From Takakia lepidozioides (taxonomy: Eukaryota > Streptophyta > Takakiopsida > Takakiales > Takakiaceae), in assembly GCA_030704615.1 (NCBI GenBank), contig CM060732.1, forward strand, positions 50,387,053-50,451,052: a stretch of DNA of 64,000 nucleotides. The letters are read 5' to 3'. Below are positions 24,667-35,269 of this stretch, one piece after another. The notes under the pieces were generated by a model. That model was not told where the DNA came from. It saw only the letters and a list, made by a program, of their open reading frames with translations, and did not search any database. Position numbers and translations under genes: made by a program. Numbering within the stretch: position 1 is the stretch's first letter; each line of letters opens with the position of its first letter.

Positions 24667-24728
24667 CGATTTGCCATTGTGGCAAATCAATTTTTGATTT
24701 ATGACGCGATCCGAAGCGGGTCGCGTTG
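24667..24728. other. Two adjacent hairpins
   Basis: GATTTGCCA-ttg-TGGCAAATC (about 24668-24688) is a perfect 9-bp stem. About 15 bases on, ACGCGATCC-gaagc-GGGTCGCGT (about 24703-24725) has one mismatch. Upstream is the palindrome TGACGTCA at about 24618. No gene context explains them. Confidence 0.5.
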
Positions 24729-25664
24729 TCCATTAGGGGTTAAGATTTCATCCATTAAATTATCTTCATCTGTTCACCATGTTTCGTGACAGTCTCACTA
24801 GGAAGATGATGAGGGAGAATTGTTTTCTGAAGAGTTTTTTCTTTTTTAATTAATTAAATTTCTTGTTAGCGGGATAGTAGCCTGGAGAAGACTTTAGATA
24901 GTGAAATATAGTATCAAAGTGTGAGATATGTTCAATTTTTTTAGTCTTCGAGTGTATTTCATTGCAACAATTTCAATAATGAGTTTTTTTTTTTTTTTTT
25001 TTCTTATCCCTGATGTCCTCGTAGCCCTCTTTCTCCCAAACCTGCAGGTTTTCCAGGGATCTCTTACCATTGTGTCATGCAAAGAGCACAACATTCTGTC
25101 CAAGGATTCTTGTGTTGCCAGTAATGCTCGTGACTTCATTTTTCTAAGATCGTGCCAAATTATTTTCATCAACCAATTCTATCAGAATGGGCACATCTCC
25201 AAGCTTCGGAGTCTTGGATTCTTTTGCATACCACACTGAAAATACCTCCAGGGCCATCTACACCTTAGGAAGCTTTGCGTCTTTCTTCTCTTGAGGACTC
25301 ATTTGGAAGTACAATTGTTTTCCACCGGGGTTTTTTTTCCCTTAGTCCCAAATCTTCTTGAAATCTGCAGCCAGACTCTCCCATTTATCCTAACTCTAGT
25401 ACGCACTATGATTCACACCATGCTCGACACAGGTGTCTTCTATAGGAAGAGCTCTCCTCCCAACCTTAGAAGCCTCAGGATCAGACAATGATGGGCTTCA
25501 CCCCCGAGCTCAAAGTTTTACATCACAAAAGTATGTTTTCTCAGATCTTGTAGCACCTGTTCAAACCTAATCTCTTAGGATCTAAAACCTACAAAGATAC
25601 AACTGTTTATATACTACTAATTGATAGTAACATCTAAGCTGAATCATTATAGACTAACTACGTT

Positions 25665-26003
25665 TTCTACACTCCCACTTAGTGAGGTCTTTCATCAACT
25701 TGTAGTGTTTCCTTGTAAGTTCTTGAACTACGATCTGAGCTGTCCACCAGCCTTGCAGTACACTTCTCGTGCTTGAGCTTTTGCAAACTTGCGCCACCTC
25801 TATATGCTTGGTCCTTGAGGATTTTGACTTAGCGCTATGGCACTTTGATTATCGCAGTACAAAGTTGTTGCAAATGACTGCACATAGCCCAAATCGCCTA
25901 GTTCCTGAATTAAGTAGCTGCTTGAGTGATAGACATATACTCTGCTTCCGTAGATGAGAGCGCTATTGAAGTTTGTCTGCCAGTATTGTGCGGGTAGTGT
26001 CAT
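25665..26003 (-). mobile_element. 3' end of a Ty1/Copia element (RNase H end, PPT)
   Basis: The minus strand encodes YVYHSSSYLIQELGDLG and LYCDNQSAIALSQNPQG, the conserved RNase H end of Copia pol. Downstream on the same strand, aagtgggagtg at about 25680-25670 looks like the polypurine tract, followed by TGTAG, the expected start of a 3' LTR. The 3' LTR end was not located. The coding part is broken. Confidence 0.78.
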
Positions 26004-26676
26004 TTCAAGGAACCCATCAGGTCCGGGTTTGGGTTTTGTTCTAGAGCCAAGTCCGGTCCAGATCCGGGTTTTTGAAATTGGGAAAATTCGGGTCTTGGTT
26101 CAGGTCCTAATTAATTAGAATAATTGAGAGTAATTGAAAAAATATATCTTTGGCTGGAAAAAAATTAAATCCTAATGGCGTAATTTAAGACCCACCCATC
26201 AATTTCAATTCTAAACATGGTTAAAAAAATAGCATGCCTCATAGTCTATAGCAAAAAAACCTTCACACCACACCCTAAACAAACCAATAACCAAATGAGA
26301 GAGAGGAGAAGGAGGATTAACTGGTAGAAGCTCAAGTGAGGGAGGAGAAGCGCACAATTATAAGATAAGTGCCACATTTTATTATCTGTATTATGGAATG
26401 GCAAGCAGCTGCCCATTATGCCAATTAGAGGCTTTTTCTTTTTCTTTTTGTAAAGAGGCTTTAGACCTTAATGGTCTTTTACAAAGTCAAACTTACAATA
26501 ATTTGAAGAGCATAATGAGCAGCTCGGCAGCCTCCGATTGCCTGGACATCGTCATGGGCTGTACAAAATCAAGCCTATGTTTATGCCAAAGCATATTGCG
26601 CTAGCACTATTCTTCTTCTTAGTTTGCCTCTATACCAGTCGGCGAAATCTCCCTAAAAAATCCTTAACCTAGAGAG

Positions 26677-27303
26677 GGCCTCTCATTTTTGAATAATTGG
26701 GTCTTTAAGTCTCAGTGTGGGCTAGGCACGGACGCACGGATGCGGGGTCGCCCGTGCCTTCCCCCGCGACCACCCGGTGGGTCTACTCGCGAATCCCGGT
26801 CCGCTCGGGTGGTCTACTCGCGGGTCGGGGTATGCTCGGGTCCAACTATAGGGTCTACTCGCGGGTCCGGGTCTTCTCGGGTCTGGTGGGGACTTAGAAA
26901 ATTTCTCGGGTCTGCTCGGGACTTGGAAAATTTTCCGGAAGAACTCGCCCGTAAAAAGGACCATCATTAATGCACGTGTAACATCAGCCAAAGTTGAACC
27001 CCCTGTCCTCACATATACCAATCAATGCCCCCAACCACCATACTATCCACTACTTGCTATTTCACCAGTAATTTTTTTATCTGTTAACCTAGAAAACAGC
27101 CCCAATCAGCCCCAACGTGGCCTAGGAGGTGGACCCACCTTCAGGTTGGGGCTTGCGGACCCTACCTCACGGCAGACCCTATCTGGCTGCATATGTTACC
27201 TGGTGGACCCAGGCCGGGCCATGGGTCGTGGCGGGGCCACCCCCTGCCTTGCCTAGCAGACACGTGAGACTTAAAGACCCAATCATTCAAAAATGAGAAG
27301 CCT
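26677..27303. mobile_element. Non-autonomous TIR element with GC-rich interior
   Basis: Left ggcctctcatttttgaat with aattgggtctttaagtctca, and right its near-exact inverse (agacttaaagacccaatcat with tcaaaaatgagaagcc), give TIRs of roughly 40-50 bp including gctaggca. The interior holds tracts like gggtctactcgcgggtc. There is no coding sequence and no convincing target duplication. An end-like relative occurs at 4890-4936. Confidence 0.75.
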
Positions 27304-27829
27304 ATTATAGGTACATATTATTAATCTTAAAACCCATACCCGACTCGCTCGACAGCCCTAGGTAGGTCGCAAGTACTGCGGGTTTTGGATCCACTAGGGG
27401 AGTCGGGGTTGGGGTCCGGGTTACCGGATCCTAACCCGCCAGGTACCTGGGTCCAGACAACACAGGTTTTAACCTACAGAACCGGAATCATGTTTCACAC
27501 ATGGAAACGCATTGTTACTTTTGCAGATCTAAAAATTTGGCTTCTGCAATTGTAGAGCTAATGACATGTATGTCATGTTAGCATTTAAAGGAGGCCAAAT
27601 AGAGGTGGCATGGCATGTGTACAATTTTCTAAAAATGAGGGGCTCATGGAGGGAGACCCAATATGGCCAACCTTCAAGAGTGGTGCTCACTCCATCTGCA
27701 TTTTTTGGGACAAATTTGTGACTGGATCCCAAAAACCAATTACACAATGCCATTGGATATGTGCCATGTCACTTACTCACTGGAAAAATTATGGAATTGT
27801 GGAAACATTTTTTACTTGAATAATAATAT

Positions 27830-28005
27830 ATAGTATATGACGCCTCCCGAAGGAAGCGTAAATTAATTATGGTGTCTCCTGACCCCCAAGGGCTACTGCC
27901 TTCCAGCAGGAAGGAGGACACCTTTGTGACACCAATCAGTGGATTGAACCCACAACCACTTCCGAGGTGGTATGTGCCCATTACCACTGGGCTACAATGG
28001 GTCTT
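27830..28005 (-). mobile_element. tRNA-derived SINE
   Basis: Minus strand: gtagcccagtggtaatggg (A box) and gtgggttcaatcc (B box) about 35 bases apart, with a tRNA-like anticodon-arm region between. The tail is unlike a tRNA, and there is no clean acceptor stem. Confidence 0.68.
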
Positions 28006-29529
28006 CATAGTTTTGTAGTCAGAACAATGATGCCTTTTTAAAGATGTCTGAGTTGGATGTTTGCGAACTCACTCCTTCCAGCAGTTAGGGGTTTTGCCCT
28101 TGTTTGGGTTTCAGAAAGGCATGGTTGTCTGATGTTTCTGTGTAGGGAAGCTTTGCTTGAATGGGCATTTCCTGTAGCATATCCACAGAACAAAGATGCA
28201 AAGGGAGTGTTCAATAACATGGCTGGACGAGCTTTAGTAGATGGTCATCTGGAAGTACCTGCAGCTGAGTCTATAGAATCACACACCTCCGCCATGACCA
28301 CTCCTAAAATTGGACCAAGAGACAGAGTCTACAAGATCTCTTTTGGCACTTGTAGGCAGGTGAGGATGCCATGTAAGGCAGGACACTTGAAAGAGGAGGC
28401 ATTCAGCAGACTTTTGTAGGGATGTGTCCCCTTTGCAACAGACATTCTCCAACGTGGATTTAAGCCAAACATATTTCTGTACAAAACCCTCCTCAACATG
28501 TATCATTGTCGAGTGCAAAAGTATCATGCATGCACACATGTTTGATACTATGCCTGAACTGTAGAGACAGCACATTCATCAGTCAAGTAGACAACAAACT
28601 AGCAAAAAAGGTACAGGATTTAACTCCAAGTGGATTCAAGTGTCTCTGGCCAGTATGCCTTCATAAGTCTTAGCATTGAAGATCCTCACATGGACACACC
28701 AAAAGAAGCTATGGGAAGTAACTTCCAATCCTTGTTCTGCAAGATATTTGTCCCTGGAAAGTTAGACTGGTAGACTGGGCTCGCTTCTTGAACAATCATA
28801 TTCATCAGGAAACTACACTACACGAATAACCTTGCACTCTTGCAGAATTGCAAGGCCTTCCAGCGTTCCTGTGGATCATAGGCGCTTTTTTCCAACCAAA
28901 TCTCCACCGATATTTATCGGTGTTTTGTGTTTTGTGTTTGTGTTTTGTGTTGAATCCCAATTTCCTCTTCAAATCCACGATTGTCTGAGTTGTTCTTGGT
29001 TTCACTTACTGGAGGATTCCACCTGGAGTGGAGCATAGCATTTGGTGGGTGTGTAAATTATATAACACACATACAGGTAGATGTGTCACATTTCAGGTGG
29101 TATTCTGCCAGTGAGAAACCTGGGAGATGTTTCGCTTAGACTGCAACTTATTCAGGGCGAGAAGCTCTGTCAGATGACAAAACATTCAAATGACAGTGAG
29201 TGCCATTGAGATGTAACAGAGGCTGTGGTAAAACAGACAAGGATCCCTCCAGAAAGGTCTGAGCTTCGGAAGTATGAGCCAATGTGAAGTGGGGACTCTC
29301 CACCTCTTACATTCAGGATGCCAAACACGGGTGTCTTCTTGCGTGATTGTGACTTGCACATATCTGTGTTTATCCTAAAGGACAAATTCACCCGACCAGT
29401 GTTATTCCTTTGAGACCAGTGGCATTCCCTGTGGGTGGACTTGAATAAAGAGAAGCAAATCCTGGACCACTCAAATCTGCATATATGACACGTTCACCGG
29501 GTGCTCCCCTGTCATCAGGTCACGAACTT

Positions 29530-29562
<33 letters not shown>

Positions 29563-30584
29563 CCCATAAGTGAAGCTTTACCTCTCACTGATATCCTTAT
29601 AAACTGGTGGTTGAGCATGGCTAGTACTGCTTGGTTGCAGGAGCCTGGAAACATGAGGCTGCCTTAGCACATCTTGGAATTGCAGAAGTCATCACTAAGC
29701 CTCCCCACCAGATCAGGATCTAATGGACGTTTCCTGCTTTCTGACATGGGCTGTCACAAAGAAGGGAACGCTGCATGCTTCTTCATTCTGCTGCCTGTGC
29801 TGGACTGAAACAAAGCCCTTTCTGTGAGGAGGGATGACCACGAGAGATATGCCCTGATTAGACTTTGTTTTCCGTAGCCTTGAGCCATACCAGTGGGTAC
29901 AGAGAAGGAAATGCCAGAGGGAAGGGAGAACATAATGGGTGGCCTTACCTGAGTATAGAATGTTGTTCTGTCTTCCACATTTGCTCCAAAAAGCTATCAA
30001 CTCTGGAATTAATTTGAATGCGAGCATCACCCTACGAGGGCAACAGCTTTTAGCATTGTCAAGAAGAAAGAAAGCAGACAGAGACTTTTACTGGCTGCAG
30101 GGGCCCGAGCCATGGAGAGAGAAAACAAAGAAAAATGAAATTAGTTTGCCTGAGCCAGAGATAAACAAACAAGAATAAAAGAATTTAAATAATCTGTGTG
30201 AGGCTCAAAAGCCCAAATGGACAGAGAAATGCGCGAAAGAACTTTAACATGTATGCGGAATCATTCTCATACTGTCCTCATTGCCATGAGCAGACCTTCA
30301 CTAACTGGCTGTTACCTGCAGTCTAGGACAAGCCGCATTCATTGCCCAAGCAGAATAGCAATAGATCACTGCCATATGCTGATCTTATGGTTGAGTTCAA
30401 TAATTTCCAAACCAGTGAGTAAACAATGTCAAGGTAGATCAGGTGATAGTCTTCTGAACAACTTGCTGGTTATTTCTGGCAGCAAATGAAGGCAATAGAA
30501 ATCTCATATGTCTCCAACAGATGCAGTGATCGACACACCTGGATAAATTAGGGATGAAAGACTACCGAAACCACCTTGTACCCA
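28006..30584. other. No supported gene
   Basis: Several short ORFs lack recognisable motifs. A small PPR-like shard (DAKGVFNNMAGR) is seen at about 28195-28230, and a gttttgtgttt repeat at about 28920-28955. Confidence 0.45.
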
Positions 30585-31346
30585 TTACGTATAGCTTGCA
30601 AGCTGTGCTTCCAGCTCTGCAATGCGGTTTTCTCTCTGGCGTAGGAGCTCATTGTCCTTCTCGTGCGCTGTTTCAACCCCCTGTATCTTACTTTCTAATC
30701 CGTGGATTTCTTCCTCCCAAGCCTCATCCGTAACCTCAAAGATCCCGTGCGCCACTCGAACTATGCGCCACAGTGATAAAATGACTAGCAACCCCACAGT
30801 CTCGGCATCTAAAAATATCTCCAAGGCAAGGGCAGTCGTCACCACCACCAGATCCAACACGTAGCCCGGATGCCGGAAGAAGTTAAGACCGAAAGCAACC
30901 ATGAGGCCAACCACATTGAGAAACAGCACACACAGAATTGCAATGCTGATCCAGTATGTCCACACCCATTCCTCGCTTTTGTCAAAATGTGATACGCACT
31001 GGCAGGCTTCGAGATATGTGGTGCAAACACCCAAATCATGTGATTTGTTGTGTATTGTCTTTAAGATATCAATTGCCGTGGCCAGCAAATCAATCAGTAA
31101 TAGCGACACAAGGAAGACATGCATGTATGTAGATTCCAGAGCATCTGCAAGCGTCTTCTGCCAACCGTACCTCTCATCCTCTCGAAATGTAAACATGGCA
31201 TGTTTTCCACTAGCCTTGGCCCTCCACACATCAGTAACATGAGCCAGAGAGGCCTTCAGATCCTGGAGCCCGCTTTCACCCCTTCCTTCATCACCCACCT
31301 CGTTCTTCCGCAAAAGGGCCGCCTTCAAGCCATCTTCCGAATCCAT
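30585..31346 (-). CDS. Voltage-gated proton channel (Hv1-like)
   Basis: Intronless 253-aa ORF with four predicted membrane helices (about residues 74-96 S1, 129-153 S2, 160-180 S3, 183-201 S4) and a C-terminal coiled coil (about 207-250, GLESKIQGVETAHEKDNELL), the Hv1 architecture: a lone voltage-sensor domain that dimerises through the coil. S1 carries D86 in LLLIDLLAT, at the place of the selectivity aspartate of animal Hv1. S3 carries D165 in YVLDLV. S4 reads LSLWRIVRVAHG, so two of the three arginines of the animal RxWRxxR motif are present and the first position is Ser. An S1-S2 loop rich in Cys (C108, C115, C117) is notable. Hv1 extrudes protons on depolarisation. Complete, uninterrupted and probably functional; start and stop are unambiguous. 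Confidence 0.88.
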   Translation of the reverse strand: MDSEDGLKAALLRKNEVGDEGRGESGLQDLKASLAHVTDVWRAKASGKHAMFTFREDERYGWQKTLADALESTYMHVFLVSLLLIDLLATAIDILKTIHNKSHDLGVCTTYLEACQCVSHFDKSEEWVWTYWISIAILCVLFLNVVGLMVAFGLNFFRHPGYVLDLVVVTTALALEIFLDAETVGLLVILSLWRIVRVAHGIFEVTDEAWEEEIHGLESKIQGVETAHEKDNELLRQRENRIAELEAQLASYT

Positions 31347-31544
31347 CTCTCCTTCCCCACTTGTTCACCGCAGCTCTTTCACTCCTCCCCCCTGCCTGCT
31401 TCTTCAATCTGGCAGCTTTCCACCATAGCCCGCAGACCTCCACTTCCAACACCACCCTCCCCCCTCTCCGGATCATCACTCTCCACAAACCCCCTCTTCA
31501 TAATAGCACTATCATACTAATACTCTTTTTTCTTTTTTCTTTTT

Positions 31545-31745
31545 AAGAGGAAACCTGGGAGCGACTGCTCACAATTCAGGCCCTTGAGGAGGGGGAAAAA
31601 TTAACCCCCTTTCAGATAAGCCATTAGGCACACAGGTGGGAAACGTCACCAACGATCCACACACCAGGCAGGGCAGCGGGTTTTGAACCCCGAACCACCA
31701 GGGCGACACACTGTGCACTTACCAGCTGAGCTACCAGCCGATGTG
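31545..31745 (-). mobile_element. tRNA-derived SINE, copy 1
   Basis: Minus strand: gctggtagctcagctggtaag (A box), then ggggttcaaaaccc (B box), then a body with cacctgtgtgcctaatggct. The same family occurs at 32045-32235. Confidence 0.72.
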
Positions 31746-32044
31746 CATTACTCTTATTATTACTAGGGCTTCGCGTTGCTCCGCACTACTAGCGACAAAT
31801 TCTGATAACTACGTTCAATTTTCACAAAAAGGGGTGGGTTATCCCCATGGTGTTATATACAAACATCCTGTATTTCTTTGTTTTTCAGAAGAATATGGCG
31901 AAGTGTTGCCCAAGTTTTCATGTCACGTCTCCACATTTCCTTGTTTGATGCAGCTAATTCTATCTACGCCCAAGAAGTGAGGGGGAGGGATTTAGCATTT
32001 GTTTTGTCTAGAGCGGAAGTAGGTTGAGAATTTATTTATTTATT

Positions 32045-32235
32045 TATTTAAGGGAAACCTGGGAAAAATGCTTCATGATAACTGAGATAAGCCATTAGGC
32101 ACACAGGTGGAAACGTCACCACCAGACCAACCGGTCACGAACAATCGACACACCAGGCAGGGCAGCGGGTTTGAACCCCCAACCACCAGGGCGACACACT
32201 GTGCACTTACCAGCTAAGCTACCAGCTGATGTGCG
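32045..32235 (-). mobile_element. tRNA-derived SINE, copy 2
   Basis: The same A box, B box and body as copy 1. The downstream flanks are also shared (gaattctgagaactac near 32233 versus aattctgataactac near 31797; cccaagaagtgaggggga near 32398 and 31970), so the pair arose by local duplication rather than two insertions. Confidence 0.72.
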
Positions 32236-32448
32236 AATTCTGAGAACTACCGTTCAATTGGCACAAAAAAGGGTGGGTCATCCCCACGCATACAGTGATT
32301 CTTTTGATAATTGGAAATAATTGAAAATATATACCATGCAGAAAACATGAGGAACTATGAAAAAGTATAATCATCATAGGCATACCCCTATCTATGCCCA
32401 AGAAGTGAGGGGGAGTTGAACCCTTTTTTCTGCCCGGTATGCAGACAC

Positions 32449-32496
32449 CTCACCCCCCCCCCCCTCCGTCCGTCCGTCCGTCCGTCCGTCCGTCCC
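32449..32496. repeat. C-run and (CCGT)n microsatellite
   Basis: About a dozen C followed by eight ccgt units, at the truncated 3' end of the Helitron remnant. Confidence 0.9.
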
Positions 32497-32513
32497 AAGC
32501 ATCAGACATCACA

Positions 32514-35046
32514 TCAAATAACCACCCCATGTAGCTGGATCAAATCGCGTACTATGATGATGTCCAAATATGCCAACATTTTTCGTTTGAATTCTTCATC
32601 GTCTTTCAGTTTTTGTGCGAGTTCGTTTGGATTTGGGGCATTTTCTAGCCACAGCAATGTGTGTATGTGAAGTGAACCATTTTTCGCCGTTTCATAACAA
32701 CCGTAATATGCGTTAATGTTCCCAAGTACTCCCGTATTTGTTGTGGAAGTTTTGGCGGTCTCTCTGACACGTAGTAGGTATTTAAAAACTACATTCACGA
32801 TGATGTGTACAAATTTACCTTGAGATCTCGGATTCGTAGTGGCAATTGCACGTCTTTCATTGTGGTCCGGGAGGTTTTCGTCGAAAAAAATGTCAAGATC
32901 GATGTCGTTCCCACTTAGCAGGGACACCAGATGATGATGTACAAATGTTGGATTTAAAGTGAAGAATAAGCTTGGTGTTCCCAACTGTTGCATCATGCTG
33001 AATATTTCGTTTCTCTGTGTTGCGCGGCTACTTCCAGATGCCATAACTTGTTTACTTGATACTTTCAAGTGACGCAATAACTTTTGAATTTCTGGTTTGT
33101 TGTTTATTGTTGTCACGTCCTCTATTATGTCGTTGAAGTCTTCTGAACGGATATTGTTGAGGAGTTGTGCTTCACTTTGAAATGATGATCTCGACACTGT
33201 CAGTTTTGCGCCCAGGCATATTTGTCTACGTTGCATCAGATTGAACATGAAGAATGGAAATAGGTGGTGTTTCGAAAAGTCGTGATGGATATCAGTGAGA
33301 GTCATCAAATACTCAACGTGGGCCTCCAAAGTTACTTTGATTGGACGGTTTTTCATTTCGGTTACGCCGATTCCAAATGGATATAACGTTGGAAACATGC
33401 ACGCGATTAGTTTTGGATTTGCGTATTCGTTCACCATTTCGGTTTCGTGCGTGTATGACAAGTACATGTTTTGTTGTAGTTGCAATCCATTTAAGGCGTT
33501 GGATATTAGGTCGTCGTGCTTTATGTCTATTCCGTGGAAATCGATGAGTCCGGAGGTGTCTATGACGAGCTGGATCGTATCGTCGTCTTTGTTGATTGGT
33601 GTTTTTTTGTTGTGCAAATCAGTTATGTTGGTACGATGTTCAGCGTTGGCGAAGTCAATGTCAGTGGATTCAAACACCGATCTCAAGATTGATGGTGGAA
33701 TATCGTTCTCTGGTAGTCCATCCAATATGTCGTTATCAATTTGAATGTCCTTGTAACCCGTGTGATTGTTTTTCAGCCACGTTAACCAGGTCGTCACAAC
33801 AAGTCTACGTACATATAGCAAATTACATGTTTTTATGACATTAATGGGTGGATGTGAAGTGCCGACGAAGTGGACGGCGACCATATCTGATAATGAATCT
33901 AAGGGAGGTGACAATTTGTTCAACAATTCGACTGCACGGCCTGGATTTTGAGCAAAACTCACCAAATTTCCTCTCAATGCGCATTGTCCCTTTCCGCCCT
34001 TATTTACATATCGTAATTTGAACAACATGACACACAACGGTATCTTGCTATTAATGCTTCTTCAACCATGGTTAACTTTGGCAAAATGTCGTGAACCTTT
34101 CCAATCCACAAACCATTAGCGAGTGCAAATTTTGGCATCTTGTTCTTTTTCAAGGTGGAACTACAGTTTTTGCAAATGAAGATTGTACGTGCAGTATTTG
34201 ATACTCCTCGTTTGTCCAATAACAACCCATTTAATTCGTCCAGTTGATGTTTTGTGTCATTGATCAATTCTTGGGGAACGTCTTCTAAGAGAGCATGTTC
34301 TTCGCTGCAAACACAACAATACTGATTGGTGAAAGTCGCATAGCTGATGTATTCGTTGAAGTTAGATAAACAAAATAAGTTGTTTTCCAAGCATATTTCT
34401 GGTAGGAACGGATTATGCTTTGGCTTTTTTATAAGAATGCAATACATTTGTTCTCGTTTTCTTTTGAGTTTTTCTTTCTCGTCATTTTCGATTGCGATAT
34501 ATTTTTGAATTTTTGTAGCACATGTTTGATCTTTGATCAATGGTTCTTGTTTTTTCTGGAATTTGTATTTTCCCCTTCGTTTAGCATTTGTTTCATCTGG
34601 ATCTATTTCCGTGGTTTGTGTTGGGTTTTTGGATCTGTATTTGTCCCTTCGTTTAGCATTTGTTTCGTCCGGGTCGGGGGGGGGATGGGATTCTATTCCC
34701 GTGGTTTGTGGTGGATGTTCAGATCTGTATTTGTCCCTTCGTTTAGCATTTGTTTCGTCCGGGTCAGGAGGCGGATGGGATTCTATTCCCGTGGTTTGTG
34801 GTGGATGCTCAGATATGTATTAGTCCCTTCGTTTAGCATTTGTTTCGTCCGGATCGGGAGGCGGATGGAATTCTATTCCCGTGGTTTGTGGTGGATGTTC
34901 ACATCTGTAGTTGTCCCTTCGCTAACATTTATTTCTTTTGGATGGGGAGTCGGTTGTTTATATCTTTTCCGTCGTTCATCATTTAGTTTCTCTTTATTTA
35001 AAGCATACTTTCTTCGTCTCTTATCATTAGCAGTTTCTTTTGCCAT
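32514..35046 (-). pseudogene. Helitron replication protein, N-terminal half only
   Basis: Minus strand. The frame starts with ATG at 35046 (MAKETANDKRRRKYALNK), runs through KRRxKYR repeats, then a DUF6570-like region (CCVCSEEH, FALANGLWIGKVHDILPKLT, EEALIARYR). From 34037 a long ORF carries the Helitron-like N domain: RGNLVSFAQNPG, FFTLNPTFVHHHL and the HUH motif in NGSLHIHTLLWL. HUH proteins nick DNA through a Tyr and drive rolling-circle transposition. Frameshifts lie near 34925 and near 34030. The ORF ends at 32514 next to a microsatellite, so the helicase domain is missing. Non-functional. Confidence 0.82.
34565..34925 (-). repeat. 90-bp tandem repeat inside the Helitron ORF
   Basis: Four units with phase points at 34632, 34722, 34812 and 34902, exactly 90 bp apart. 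Each encodes about 30 residues including NAKRRDKYRSEHPPQTTG on the minus strand. The frame is kept within the array. Confidence 0.9.
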
Positions 35047-35269
35047 GTTAAGTTGAAGTTATAGACATCTAGAGATATGTTTACAAATAAATAATTGTAT
35101 TCGCATAAGACTTTGGTCTTTTGATAAAATAGATAATTGTTGTATAGGTCTAGATGTTTTTTTCATAAAAATAATTATCTTTGATGGAAATCATTTGTCT
35201 TAAATTGATAGAAATCATTTGTCTGGAAAGATGAAAAAGAAATAGATAAAGAAAATAAAGGTTTCAAAC

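Noticed and set aside
26722-27021. Pro/Arg-rich minus-strand ORF in the TIR element
   Set aside because: Low-complexity translation of gggtctactcgcgggtc tracts, with no domain.
29713-30030. Minus-strand ORF of 105 aa
   Set aside because: No recognisable motif, and an overlapping frame is equally open. Not enough to call a gene.
31119-31520. Plus-strand ORF over and beyond the proton channel gene
   Set aside because: It is a shadow of the minus-strand Hv1 frame, which has clear membrane helices and a coiled coil.
31679-31735. Possible tRNA gene (A and B boxes present)
   Set aside because: There is no foldable acceptor stem, and the sequence is repeated at 32168-32220 with a non-tRNA body, so it is a SINE.
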